A stretch of 64,000 nt of DNA from Hofstenia miamia (taxonomy: Eukaryota; Xenacoelomorpha; Acoela): positions 413,203 through 477,202 of the forward strand of contig SCFE01000070.1 in the NCBI GenBank assembly GCA_004352715.1, given 5' to 3'. Below the pieces are notes generated by a model that made no database searches, was not told where the DNA came from, and saw only the letters and a list, made by a program, of their open reading frames with translations. The translations under genes were made by a program, and so were the position numbers. Positions 22,114 through 35,513 of the stretch are shown here, piece by piece. The first letter of the stretch is position 1. Each line of letters opens with the position of its first letter.

Positions 22114-24483
22114 TGATTCTGATGTATTAGTTTTATTATATCTCAAGCTAAATCAACTGCATCCTATGACATTTCAAGTTCGCATTCTGTAGTATGCATG
22201 CATGAGTACAAACAAGAACATGATAAAATTATGGTTATCCACACAAATTTTGAAACTCATAAAATTAATTCATTAATATTTTCAAGATCGGTGCTTTGCA
22301 TTAATTGTGAAAGCAAATATCAATATTAATTTTGTTAATAAGACAGAGTATTCAATACAAAAATATTTACTAAAAATATTTTAATAGTGATCAGTAATTA
22401 TAAGAAAAAGATATTAAATTCAAAACTAAAAACAACTACTTCTAGTGGGCAAATACAAGCCACAATATAAAGTCATACTAGCGTTATTCATAGACATGAA
22501 GAACTGCTTTTGATACCATTTAAGTTGTAATTTAAGCTATTAAATTTTCAAATGGCAGGTTTGTTTTAAATACGATTATAAATGCGATTGGTAAAAAATT
22601 ATTTGAATATAATTATTTTTGCAATTTAATTATAAATAATTAAATTATTCTGTTTTAAAAATGCTTGCTACTGAAGGTACATTAGCTATTTCTTTTAAGT
22701 AAAACCAGTGTTTTTACCTAAACCCGATTTTTACAAATTTAATAGCAGTATAAGATTATTCCTTAAATTAGGCTTCCGAACTTATATTCAGATGTAGAAT
22801 GGAATATTTTATTTATGAAACTTCATGAAATGCAATTATAAAATGTTTATAAAATCTAAATTATGCTATTATTTATTATTTGTTTTCAGCCGACGTTTCT
22901 TGATAAAATCAAACAACACTGTTTTCTTAGATGGGTTTTATACAAAAATTTCAAATATCAACAACATCAATTTTATTTATCTCAATTTTTATTATGTTGT
23001 GCAAATTTGCAATTCATTTTACAAAATTTTGAAATTTCTTTGAACGACAATATGATAAATAATTCGACTATGTGAACACCATGAATAATCAGTAATTATG
23101 AACAGAATAAAACATCTTCTGAATCAAATTAAACTATAATAAATAATTTAAAATATAAAATGTAAGCATGTAGGTGTTGGGAGGGTGTGGGAAAACGGAA
23201 TAGTTAAATGGCTCAGTGAATTGCATTTAAGATGTGTCCAAGACTGCCAAATAAGTGGGGCTAAATAGGACGAAAATAAAAAATTAGTATATGTATGTCT
23301 TTAGTTGAAAAAACATAACATAGCAGCTTATGATATACTTCCTGATATTATTCAATGCATGTGCGCTTGTACAGCATATATTTACATGCATTGTGTTAAA
23401 ATTAAATGCATGAACACCAGTCTAATCGAATTCTGACGATGCTAAACCAATCCCACAAACAAACGTTTGTTATTCCATTTTGCATTACGATCACTTTGTC
23501 ATAATAGGGATACAATAAATTATCTTATGTTGGTTAACCATTAAAGTAAATTTATTGAGGAACTTAAAAACATTCAATTTCTCACAGATGGCAGACAACT
23601 GCTTTATGTTGACGTCTCTTTTATCTCTCTCACACTGTTAGCTTGCACTGCAATCTGAAACATGTTTGGCTGTTTACAGATAATTGATGATCATATTAAA
23701 ACGGTGAAATTTCAGCTAGCTGCAACAAGCCAATTTCTTACAAAGGTTTCCCATTTTACACTACAGTCCAATTTTACATCATCTCCTACACCTAAATGTT
23801 TTTGCATAATGGCGCATAATGGTGGAAAAAGATTTAATGTATTTTTGATGTTCATTTATTTTATGGATTTTTAAATACCAAGAATTGCAATACCAGTCAG
23901 CAAAAAAGAAATTTACAAAATAATGCTTTAAAGAAGAATTATCATGAGCTAGCTTTCAAAGAAAAAATTATATAATTTCAAGGGTAAGCATGTGGACTAA
24001 TGTATACAATCAATGGAAAAAATTAACAGATAGGGACATTCTATCATTGCTGTAGCTCAATAATGTCAAAACTAAAAAAATTTAAAGAATATATAATATA
24101 TATATATATATATATATAAGATGTTTATGTTTGTAATTCCTTATTGTGTTATGGAACTTGAACAAAATAGCACGGAATTCATAAATAAGATGTCATATGT
24201 TTAAGAAATGGAGCCGCAACAGCTCCTTTGTGTTTTTTTGATCTCGAATTAATGTTTGTTTTCATTGTAAATGGATTATAATAATTGATTATAGGATATA
24301 GGATACCGCTTTTCTAAATTTCACATCAATTATATTTACCAGTCAATCTTGACTAAAAATTAGCATCATTGAATCTAAATTACCACAATATTAGCATTTG
24401 CTAATTATAGAATTTAAAAGAATTACCAAATTACAAATTGTGTTTGTGGGAAGTTCAATTAATATATATGATGACTGCATTTC

Positions 24484-24488
<5 letters not shown>
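22114..24488. other. Non-coding downstream region with AT microsatellite
   Basis: About 2.4 kb with no supportable gene. It holds the remainder of block E, a dispersed repeat also seen at 15465, and an (AT)n tract at about 24100-24118. Small open frames at 22825-23075 and 23662-23874 are low-complexity. Confidence 0.5.

Positions 24489-24514
<26 letters not shown>
24489..24514. repeat. (AT)n microsatellite at left edge of A'
   Basis: It lies ten bases before block A' begins, with the same flanks as the tract at 18338. Position 1 of the window starts just after the equivalent tract. Confidence 0.9.
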
Positions 24515-24524
24515 TCAGGGTTGC

Positions 24525-25906
24525 ATATTGCAATAGTTATTATTTTGAAAATCGAATTTATTAATCTTCTAACCAGGGCGATAATCCTTAAATAATTAAC
24601 AAGGAGGGCTCTAATCTTGATTACTGTATTTTGTATTATATTTTCTGAATAAATTATATTTTCTGAAGAATAAAATGTATCATCTGAAACCGACTATAAA
24701 TTGAACAAGTGCTGGGTCCCAATCGAATTTAACAAGGTTGGCTGAGTCCTCCTGAGCACCCCTTATTACTCTTAATTTTTGACAAAAGTATTCTTTGCGA
24801 ATCATTTTAAAAAAACTGATTTCAGAGTTTCCTGCAAAACTAAGCACCACCAATGAATTTTTGTTAAGTTAACAAGACATATAGATGGTAAAAACATTGA
24901 ATCTGTTCAATGGTGTATGGATTTTTGTTTGAAATTAATCATGTCCTTAAATCTAGAGTAATTTTTGAAACTTTATTAACATTATTTCTGGTTAATATTT
25001 AAAATAAATTACGTTACTTCCATAATCAGCTATTTTGAAGTGTGAAATTTGTTTCAGGAAGTTAAATGCAAACTTATTATTGAGAAGAATTTGAACTTTG
25101 CATGCAATGAGCTGCAGATGAAAGCCTAAAAATTCAAATGCCACCTCACTGCTTTTCAGGCAAAGCAGACAGAACTTTACCAACATTTAAGGAATGGTTC
25201 TTCTCCTACTAACAGAATCACAATGTCCAGTGAGCTGGTCAGGAGAGTAGGTATATCTGAGTGAAGGAGACAACACTTTTTCTGATTGGTCAAGAGAGGA
25301 GCCTTGACCCCTGTGTGCTTGTGGATTTTGACGGGGGTGTTGTAGTGAAGTCATTGTGTGTTGACTGATTAAACAAGCACTTTCTAGAGTGATTCATTAG
25401 TTTTGTGATATTTATGGGGGCAATTTATTTTGCATGTTTTATTTTACTTTTTTTATTGCATACATGCTTGTTTTTTGTTAATATACATGTACATGACAAT
25501 ATTAGGTTACTAATCAGGGGTCTATATCACATTTGTGATAATACATTGCTGACTAATGATTATTTTTCTTATTTGTAAAAAACTGCATGCATTTCTAATG
25601 ACTAGTTAATCTATGTACATAAATTAGTTCATTTTTTGGGACTTTATACATTTCATACAAAGGTATACATTTTGATTTTCAAATAAAATGCTATTTCATT
25701 GTAAAAATTCTTTCATTTAATTTGTTTTTCACTAATAAATAAAATACAAAACGGAAAAAAATATTTGCCATACTTAAACATTACAGGCATATGAAATATA
25801 GGCTTACATGATAAAGGCAATTTAAATTTCTAAAAAATTAACAACATGATTCTATGAGTAGGATTTATACATATACATGCTTTTCTTAATACACTATTCT
25901 TATATT
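24525..25906. repeat. Duplicated block A, copy 2
   Basis: Near-identical to 1-1386. It continues past the point where copy 1 diverges, together with copy 3 (ttagttgtgcacaa). Confidence 0.9.
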
Positions 25907-26803
25907 AGTTGTGCACAACAGTCTTCTTTTTTTATTTTTTTTTGTTTATACAGATTTTTCTGGGTTGTACATGTTTGTAGACTGTTACATCAGTTATTGA
26001 CTTTGCACATCTTTTTCAGTTTATTTGGTTTATACCATTTGCATGCTTGTAGAATTTTACATTGCTTTTCCACTGTTTTGTAATTCTAATGTTTGATTTC
26101 ATTCTCCACTTTCTACTCATATTGTAGTTGCCATAGAAATGAGAACACATTTTCCAGATGATTTATCATATTTTAGCTAATGTGCACATTAAATATGAAA
26201 TTGTTAACCCATCTATCCAAATCACACACCCAACCCTCAAATTCACCTTATAAACGCCTAAATTGATAGAAAATGGAGCATTACTCACACACAAAAATAC
26301 AGGCACATGGTATTTAGAATACCACTAAGAATTTTTGGAAAATGACAATGTAATAATTTGTACATGTAGGTTAATATTGTGGCATAAAGACTTTTAAACT
26401 CATTTAATTCCTTTTATATTGCAATTTAAATATTAACCTTGTGATATTATTTTAATTGTTAATTTGACAAAATGACAAATGGTGCTATATTTTTAGTTTT
26501 AAGCTTCTGCTAAATAGTGATGCAGTAAAATTAGTGTAACAGAAGACCAAATTTGTACCTTTCAGATATTTGTCCATATTTTCTATGGTATGATTTTGTT
26601 TACAATACCAGTTTTATTTCATATAAATATTTGCAATTTGTATATTTATATTCTCTTCAGTTATTCTCAGTAAAATTGAGTTTTACTTTTTACCTTGAAT
26701 TAATATTTTATTAAAAATTATGTGTTTCTAAATTCGTCTTCATAGTTAAAGGGCACCCAGACGTGGTACAGCTTGACTGGCATGTCACTTTAACTTAGGT
26801 TAT
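25907..26803. other. AT-rich spacer between A' and B'
   Basis: No gene seen. A T-rich open frame at 25877-26083 has no start ATG or protein-like composition. Confidence 0.5.
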
Positions 26804-27577
26804 GTGTATGGTTAGGGTTTTTGTTGTACTGCATTTCATTTGTAACTAAAACTAACCTTTTATTGCTATCACTGAAATTGCACAAGATGAGAGTTGCACT
26901 GAGTTTACGTTTTTTAACTTAGCATGTAGGTTTCACTCACTGCACCCAATAGTTAGGGCTTCTTTATTCTTTATATTAGTTAGGGCTTTAGTTTTACATG
27001 AATCTTTCTTAAGATTATCTGTATCAGGTTGGCCAAGTGTGGCCACCTTCTCTAACATGATCTGCTGTTTACTTCTAACTTATATTAGGATAGGGTATTA
27101 TAGCAGGAGAATTTAGTTATTTATATGTAGCACCAAAAAATCGATGCTTTGAATTAAAACACTACATAGATAGGATTGCTCACTAACTTCATACCGATGT
27201 CACAATATATTGAAAAAAGACTATAAAATTGCCTAACCATGGCATAAACTCTACTATGATTTGAAAATTTAATACATATTCAGTTTATCTCATCGAAATA
27301 GTACAATAATGTGAAAATCAATGTGTATAATTTAGTTTCAGTAAGTTACTAGTTATAAAAATGGGAAATTTAAAATACATGTGATTAAACAAGATATTCA
27401 ACAAAGCAAAAATCAATGCATATAATTTAGGTTCAGCAAATTGTTAGCTAAAAGACATTTAATCTAGTCAAAAATTCTGCTTTTTGATGGAGTTTGACTA
27501 CAATGAAATTGTGTAGCATAATCCCATGAAATGCATGAAATAGTAACAAAGAAAGAAGAAAGAAACAACAAAGTAAA

Positions 27578-27752
27578 ACTCAAATTAGAAACTCATGCCT
27601 ATTTCATAGAATTAGCATTAAGTGATTTAGAAAATTGTAAAAGCAATTATTGGTCGCAGCTAATTTGACAAAACACATGTGGACAATAAGCTCCACATTA
27701 ATTTTAGTTAACCACGTGGTTCACACAGAACTTTAATATGTGGATATAAAAA
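27578..27752. other. About 175-bp insertion in B' relative to B
   Basis: Between aacaacaaagtaaa and tcaattagcgactgg this copy has extra sequence absent at 9253. It contains ccacatta...taatatgtgg inverted words but no clear terminal repeats. Insertion here or deletion in B cannot be told apart. Confidence 0.6.
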
Positions 27753-28591
27753 ATCAATTAGCGACTGGTACTTGTTTAATTGGTAAATATGTTTAATAAA
27801 ATTGGATGAAATATTAGCACTTAGTAATTTATTTTATCTTCTTATGATGCGCAGCTAAGCATTTCTTGTGTGTAATGATCAAGGGCTGTTGTTAGAGATT
27901 ATTATGAGATGTTAGCCTTGAGAATTGCATGCAATTAAGTTACAACTAGGCATAGGCATGCTTTATTCATGCTTGGCTGGCTACTGTTCATTTGTATTAC
28001 ATATAGTAACAAGCTTGCAAAAGGCTGATATCCACTTTAGGTATGGTAATTAACTATTACTATTTTAGATCCAAATTTTTTGACTTATTAGTGACTGATA
28101 AGTGACTGTATTAATTGTATATTGTTTTATATTGTTTATATGTAGGTTAGGAACTGCCTTAGTTTATATTTACCTTTTTATTAAAGAGAGTTAAGTTGAT
28201 TTGTGAGTGAGATTTATTACATGATGAGTAAGGCACGCATAACAAAACTCTTTCAGTGAGATTGAGCTGAGTTGCCAGCAGATGGAAGGATAGATATGGA
28301 TAAATGGATGGGTTGAATTGTCGATGAACTGCGAACTGTCTTTGTAATATAGCTTTGGGCTGTGCCCATCTCACTCACTCTTGTGATTACTTTCAATGGT
28401 GCTACCTAAACAGTAGTGGTGAATTGTTACACTAGCTTGTGGAATGTTAATTAAAGTTACATTTATAGTTGTATATCTAAGGATGAAAGGATTAATGCAT
28501 GCAGAAATCAGCAAACACATCATGTTGAAACCTCCCAACAGTGTGATCATGACACTCTGTTAAAAATACAACTCCCACAACTGATGTAGAG

Positions 28592-29691
28592 ATGCAAACA
28601 ATTCAACTGGAACCACAAATTGATTCGCTTGAGATCCTAAACACTCTCCAAAGGAACAAAAACATGGAATTGGCCCTTAAGGAAAAGATCAGAATTCTTA
28701 AGGAAAAATTTGAAGAAATGGAATCAGAAAGGAGACAAATGGTATTGGACCTTAAGTTGGATATGAGTAAAAGACTGGACAAGCAATGAAATTTCTTCCA
28801 AAGACAAGTAGATACATTAACACAAAGATAAGCTGATGTGAACACACAAATTCTAGAGCAAAATGAGAGATTGAAAGTAATGTACTCTAATTTGGAAACT
28901 GAAAACAAAGAGTTGCAGCAAGAAAAGGAAATGCAGAAACTAGAAATTGAGCATCTGAAAGATCAGATGAGACTAAATAAGTTAATGCAGGATGCTGATG
29001 AGGGCAAAGAAATGAAAAAACGGATGCAGACCCATGGGATGTTAATTACAGAAGAACCAGAGGTCCCACTAACAGCACCCCAAAGAAGTGCACGAATAAA
29101 AACAAAGTTAAGTAGCCGAAGAGAACTTGACAAAGAAAACCTCAGCAAAGAGGACGAGAAAGAACTCATAATTCAAGAAATCACAGATGAGGTTAGCAAA
29201 TGTGTGAAAAAACAAGTAAAAATAGATACACCAAGGAAACCAACATTCGAGAGCTCAATAGTACCAGAAGTAAATATTGAAAAAACTACACCATGCAAAG
29301 CACAGATCAGAACATTTACAGGAAAAATTGATAACTATTCCCCACTTTCAAAGAGTGGTTGCAATTTTTCAAGCTGGCAATGAAAGATTGAAAAGTAAGT
29401 AAATATGCTGCAGTCATGAGACTACCACTATACTTATCTAGAGCTGCATATCAGCATTACTTAATTTTGGACACTGAAACTAAAAGTAATTACAAATTAC
29501 TCACTGGAAATTTCATTGAGTATTACAGAAACGAAAGTTTCAAAAATCAGTATTGGTTGATTTTAAACAGCACAAAAATGAAGAAATCTAATGATATTTG
29601 AAACTATATGTCTCAAGTACAATGATTATTTACACTTAGTTCAAGAGGCGGACACTATTCAAAGTACAACCTGTTTTTGCATATTACAAAA
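28592..29691 (+). pseudogene. gag: Decayed Ty3/gypsy-like gag, copy 2, 3'-deleted
   Basis: Same coiled-coil and gag-core segments as copy 1, starting at ATG 28592. The stops at 28787 and near 28829, and the frameshift before the FKEWLQFF core, are shared with copy 1 and so predate the duplication. The TGA at 10348 is private to copy 1; here the codon is TTA (28817). The sequence from the GLPE region onward, including the zinc knuckle and protease remnant, is missing, removed between two 20-bp direct repeats. No function is expected. Confidence 0.8.
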
Positions 29692-29692
29692 G

Positions 29693-30885
29693 CGTGACTT
29701 GAAAATTAAGGCCATGGCAAGCCACAGGCGTAAGGAGTCAGGCCTTAGCCTCGGCCAACCCACAGCCGCGGACAAAACACTCTCCGCTAAGCGTAATTAT
29801 TTAAAATTTTAATATTACAGTTGTCAGAACTACTTCAATAGTTACATTACAGAAGCGGATTCAACCATTTTAGTTAGGAGTGTTGCGTATGAACTAATTT
29901 TTTGAAATGCAGCTGCTATCCATTTTGCAATCGTCATTAAACATTTTTACTTGCATAAATAGTGTCTTTGGTTTGAAATATAATGTCAATACTCAACATT
30001 ATTTGGTTATTAGGAAAATGTTTTAGATGGTCCAAATTGAAGTTGGCTGAAGTTAATCTATAACTTCTTTGTACACAAGGTAAATACAACTAGACTTCCG
30101 GCTTTACACCAGTGGCACCTCTAGGATTAAGTCAGGACGGCCTCGTCTAGTCTGGAGAAAGACTTGCCCGCCCTTATGACGGCAATCAAGACTAAGTATG
30201 ATCAAGACTTTTTTGAGAAAAAGTATGTCGAATACAAGGCCTTCCAACATCAGTTGCCCATCAGTTGATTCAGAACAAAAAATTAATGTAACTAAAAGTT
30301 CGGAAACATTTTGTAGTAATCATAACAATCGGCGGAAGTGACATCAACTTAAACATTAAAGTTCTTGCAAGTCCTTGCAAATTCCAGTTTAATACTTGAA
30401 AACGAATTTTAATTGCTGCTAAAACGAGATAAATTTTAGATTGCATCTTTCAGGAGCAGATATGTTGCTTTATTTTGTTTTCTATAACAAAGGGCGATTT
30501 CCACCGCAACTGCCACTTTGAAAGGAGCCAGAAAAATGAACAACTATGTTATTTTGCATGAAGCGTTTCAAAATTTATACTTTAGTGAGCCAATGTAAAC
30601 GTTTTTGAATTTTTAACATTTTGAATAACTTTAAAGTTTGTGTTGGTTTCATTTCTATAGGATCCAGTTGATTTTTTCTGGTGCAGTATTTTGCCAGTAT
30701 TCTTGATATTCAATTTACATTAATACTATATACATATTTGTAAATGTATGTGCAGATTAAATTTAACCAGGTCAAAAATTTTTTAAATTTCTTAGTTCTT
30801 TGTAAAACCATTAAGTGCTTATAAATCATGCACTAATAAGGTTATTCAAAATCTGAAAGTACCACACGATAGAGGAGTGCCTCTT
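29693..30885. repeat. Duplicated block C, copy 3
   Basis: Closest to copy 1: it shares the 80-bp GC-rich insertion (near 30103-30182) and the hAT-like MITE that follows. Confidence 0.9.
29714..29812 (+). CDS. Mini-ORF in block C (copy 3), function unknown
   Basis: Same 32-codon frame and gccATGG start context as copy 1. In this copy the frame is also open upstream, into the truncated gag, through the B'/C'' junction. Confidence 0.25.
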   Translation: MASHRRKESGLSLGQPTAADKTLSAKRNYLKF

Positions 30886-30909
30886 TCATCTTCACTCTTA
30901 AATCGCGAC

Positions 30910-31260
30910 CAGGGTTTCGAATACTCGAAATGTAAAGAACTCAAACTCGAATGAGCTCGATAACTAGATTGGAAAAACTCGTAAGAGAATTCAGCAATGC
31001 TCTATCAAAAATCCACGCGAAAAAAACCATAAAATTTGAATTATTTTAAATTTCAGTTACTTTGTAGATCGTAAATAATTAATTTTTAGCATACATAACT
31101 CGGAATTATTGTAAAATAAATTGTATTTTATTCCAAAAATACTCAAAATTTAGAAAAAACTCGTTCGAACTTGGAATTTCTTTAAAAATACTCGAACTCG
31201 CACTTAAAATGTAAAAACTTGAACTCGGACCTGGTAACTCGAAATCGACTCAAAACCCTG
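30910..31260. mobile_element. hAT-like MITE, copy 2
   Basis: Same 351-bp length, termini (CAGGGTTTCGA...TCAAAACCCTG) and imperfect 8-bp flanks as at 13710-14060. It was copied by the segmental duplication rather than inserted independently. Confidence 0.7.
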
Positions 31261-31934
31261 ACAGCGACCCGGTGTACTAACAGGGAGGGCCATGCCCCCG
31301 TGGTACTCCCCTAGCTACTGCTCTGTCTACAGGAAGGGCTCACGTCTGGTCCAGCCCTACGGCCCTTCTATGATACGTTTACTGTATAAAGGTTAACAAT
31401 GCAATTTGAATTTGAACAGAATTGAATTAGCATTTTTAACGGACTAATCCGGATATGCACCTATGCACATGTTGATCAATACATATGAAAATTGTCCAAT
31501 CAAATTCATAGTGTAGCGCTTATGGGACTCTTTGAGGCAACAGACACTATCATTGCTGTAAAAGAAAAGTAATTTGGGCCGGACTGGGCTCGTGCTAAAA
31601 ATTTCAGCGCAATTCCAACTTTGATAATTTCCAAACAAGTAAGATGGCAAATCCACATTATAATAACAGGGACGTTGTTATCATTACTTCTTAAGTTTAC
31701 TTACACATCATATTTTGCCCCGGATATCGCGAAAGCTAAGACCGGCCCTGAATCTGGAGCAAATATGCTTGCATCGGGCCACTTTATAATAAACTCCACT
31801 TTTAAATAGGGGAAATTAAGCAAAAGCAGAAATAAAAAATTAGACATGTAATACAAATAAATCATGTAATACTACACCGGCAGTGAAAGAGACAAAGTGA
31901 TTGGAAAGCTTCAACTCTGGTAAATATTTGAATT
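31261..31934. other. Spacer with GC-rich island and possible MITE
   Basis: 31275-31385 is unusually GC-rich (ggagggccatgcccccgtgg) for the window. From about 31577 (gggccggactggg) to about 31752 (accggccctg) the ends resemble a GGGCCGG-type hAT MITE terminus. No target duplication is evident. The small open frame 31621-31809 lies inside this and is probably not a gene. Confidence 0.35.
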
Positions 31935-32790
31935 AATGGCAGTGCAAGACTTATATTTTCATAAAGGAGGATATTGAGTTTTCTTCTATATTTTTATAAC
32001 ACTTTTGTAAAGTTTTTTAATATAATTTTTTCAACACTTGCTTTTGGATTGTCATTTATAAAATTTTCAACAAGCAGGTAGAGTTTGCATAAGAGTGATC
32101 CTGCAAGGGTGTGAGCAAGGAATTTGCTGGTCTTATCATATTACATGTTTCTATTGGATATCTAATGATAATACTGAAATATCTCTTTATTCACCATATT
32201 ATTATACCATATTATTATAAAGCACTTCAGCTAAAATATACACACAACTGAATATTCTGTTTTTCCTTCCAACAAATGGTGCACAGAAAAGCTGTAATTA
32301 AGCAATCAATTGCATTTCAAACATAGAATAAAGTTATAAACCTCTACACTTTTTTTATAAATTATTTAAATCACATGTGAATTTAGATTTTTGAATATTG
32401 GTAATAAATAGTTCAATGTGATTTCTCAGGGTATCGTACATCCTGGTGGAAAACAGTTAATATTTTTACTAAGCTTAAATGCGAGTCAGTTAAGGCCATT
32501 AGGTTTTACTAAATAGGTAGTAGGCCAACTGCATGTGTACTAAACTCAAATTTCATTAGATCACCTATACCTGACTTGACTTGAATAATAATATCAAAAC
32601 TTGCAGGGTTCTAAGAATGAATAAATTTTTTAATTAAAAGCTTGTTTTCAGTTAAGTATTTCATTGTGAGACAGTTATTCTTATTCCTTCCTTACATCGA
32701 AAACTTATTTTTAACCTGAGAATTAGTATTTTTTGTTTACTGCAAATAGTATTATATGTTCAATTATGTTTCATTGCTTTATAGGTGGTT

Positions 32791-34836
32791 AGTAGTAAAA
32801 GAATTCGATGGACGTGAATATTTTTACTGTACGCTTGCGGGCATGGATATGATATAATAGTGTACTTTGGCCGTCTGTGTATCCCTGATGTCATTGGAAT
32901 ATATTCTCTTTTGTTGTAATATTTGTTGGCAAACAATTTTGTTTGCAGTCTATTGTATAAAACGTAACCCGTTTTTTTATTCATAGATGTTGAGGAATTT
33001 TCAAAATTGCATGAGATTAGAAATGTTCAAAATGTAACAAATTTTCTATTCATATTACATAAATAATTTTTAAATACCATTGAATATTTTGTTTAATCAT
33101 ATCTCAATTTAAATTTTCTAATTTTATAATTAGTAACTTACCAAAACTATAAATTATACACATTGATTTTAACTTTGTCATGTCATTTTGGATGATATTT
33201 GCAGAAAATTTATTAAAATTGTTTTATCATCTAAGTATATTATTATATTTCATGCTTAATTGAGCATGTTTTTTTTTAAATTTCCGTTTTAAACTAAATT
33301 ATATGTATCGATTTTTGCTACGTTGAACATTTTGATAATTGCATGCAAATTAAATTACTACTTTCATAACTATTAGCTTACTGAAACTATAAATTATATG
33401 CATTAATTTTCACTTTGTTGCATTATTTGGATATTATTTACTGAAGAACATGCATTAAATTTTTCCAAGTCAGCAGAGTTTGTTATGGTTAAGCGATTTT
33501 ACAGAAATTGTTTTTTCTATTAAAAAAATATTACATTGTAATTTTCTTCTAAATACCATGTGTCTGAATTTTTTGCGTGTGAATAATACACTATTTACAA
33601 GTATTTGCACGTTTAGGATGGTGAATTCATCATAGAGTTTACAAATTTAATGATTGGAAATCACATCTATCGATGGAAAAATCGACATCAACTATGAATA
33701 ACGAATGTGTCATCATATTCACACATTAAATTTACAAAAGCAGAAAACCTGTGTAATGTATTTACCCATAAAGGGGTCATAAACCAAAAAGTAAGCTGAA
33801 AAAGTTGTGTAAAGTCAACAAAGCCTGTTGAAAAGTGGAAAACCCCATGTAATGTAGACAGCCATGCGAGAGTCATAAACCAACAAAAAATGTAACAGTC
33901 TACAAATGTGTACAAACATACTAGTAGCATTGATTGTATAATTTTTTGTAAATGCAAAATTGTCCTTATCATGTAAGTCAATATATCATACGCCTGTAAT
34001 GTTTAAGTATGACATATATTTTTTCCGTTTTATATTTGCAAAAAAATGAATAAAATGTAAGAATTTTTGCAATGAAATAACAGCGTATTAGAAAAATGAA
34101 TTGTAAGGCTTTGCATGTAATGAATAGTCCCCAAAAAAATGAATTAAATTTTGTATAATAGCATCACGTGTATAATTTTTTGGAAAACGAAATTGGCTTT
34201 ATCATTTAAGTCTATATTTCTTATGCCCGTAATATTGAAGTATGGGGAATATTTTCCCATTTTATATGTTGGATAATAGCAAAAAAAGAAATAATTGCAT
34301 GGAATTTTTACAGATAGGAAACATTGGTGAAGACAAACTTACTTTTGTCATGTACATCAGACATTTCAAATTTCTATTGATTTATCATGGCTATATTTCA
34401 TATGCCTGTTATTAAGTTTGGTGAATATTTTCTATCTTGTTTTGAAATGCAAGACTATATTTCATACATCTATCATGTTTAAGTGTAGCGAAATATTTCT
34501 ACACTTTGTATTTGGATATTAGCAGAAAATGATAATGGGTTTTGGGTCTACAAATTATTTTCCTTAAAACATGGTGTTTCATGTCTAAAACATTGTTGCA
34601 ATAAACACGTCTTAAACGAAACTTGAAATCAAACATTTCGGTTTGACCAAATCCTAAAAATCAAAAAATAGAAATTTCGTCAAAAAATTAATTTGTTCAA
34701 CTTAGTTTGTCAAAAATATTTAGTTGCTAGATGGGGTCCAAAAGAATCGCTTCATTTCCACATAGCAAATAGTCACAGGTGTTACGAATACTTTAGGGTG
34801 TCCCATTGGGACGGGCTAGCGCTCTTCTTACCTACT
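32791..34836. mobile_element. 2,046-bp insertion with 6-bp target duplication, unclassified
   Basis: The empty site in E (20580-20585, gtggtt) gives exact endpoints. GTGGTT is duplicated at 32785-32790 and 34837-34842. The insert begins AGTAGTAAAAGAA and ends TTCTTACCTACT, whose complement is AGTAGGTAAGAA, so short imperfect terminal inverted repeats are present. The interior has no transposase or reverse transcriptase. It consists largely of diverged direct repeats: tagcttactgaaactataaa-like units at about 33128 and 33365, a roughly 104-bp pair at 33745-33890, and tatatttcatatgcctg-like units at about 33980, 34210, 34385 and 34453. It is a non-autonomous element. The 6-bp duplication leaves the superfamily open. 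Confidence 0.75.
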
Positions 34837-35513
34837 GTGGTTTATACCAAGAATATTGTTTATCTTTGCTTTTCATATAAAATATAGTTTAATAATAAAT
34901 AGTGATTTGCTTCAAAATTTCTATTGCAACAAATAACAATGTGGTTTCCCTTGCAATTTCCAAACTACGAATGTAATGAAAAGAAGTCTATATCCATATT
35001 TAATAAAGCATATAATAAAGTTAAGATATTTTTGAAATTCATATACAATTTTTTTTACATTTATGCTTTGTTCAAATTTTTTCAATCAAAAGAAAGGAAA
35101 ATTGAGCGTTGAATAAGGGAATTTCAAAATAGTGACATTGTTCTTTTAATGAAAGTTAAGTAGCACTAACAAACCTATGATTTTTGAAATTATATTGCAA
35201 AGAAGCTCCTTAAAATTAGTAATTCGTAAAGACTGGATATTTAATGTTGAGACGTGTTATTTAGTGTTGTGCAAATATTTAATTATTGTCGCCAGTTGTA
35301 AAATAGCATTTAAAGCGTGTAGACCTAAGATTTTTGAAATTATATTGCAAAGAAGCTCTTTAAAATTAGTAAATTATTTCACAGTATGATAACATTTCAT
35401 CATTAGTTTTCACCGCTTCTACGATTTTGTTCAGTTGTGTGTCAAATACTTTAAATTTAAAAATAATTAACACTGTGAATTTCGTTTTTCCTGTATTACA
35501 ATTTATTGTGGCA

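Larger units (their letters stand above)
19765..23900. repeat. Duplicated block E, copy 1 (contains the secreted-protein gene)
   Basis: This block aligns with 31935-37325. It includes about 1.5 kb upstream of the gene, the gene itself, and about 1.5 kb downstream. Relative to E', it has no 2,046-bp insertion (empty site at 20580-20585) and carries about 480 extra bases at 23165-23648. Apart from the gene, the sequence is AT-rich and I see nothing coding in it. Confidence 0.85.
26804..29691. repeat. Duplicated block B, copy 2
   Basis: Second copy of block B, offset 18,469 bases from the first. It is fused directly to block C'' because the gag-end/protease segment is deleted. Confidence 0.9.

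Noticed and set aside
33688-33981. 97-codon minus-strand hydrophobic open frame
   Set aside because: It lies inside the 2,046-bp insertion and reflects a duplicated unit of about 104 bp; no ATG-led conserved protein is evident.
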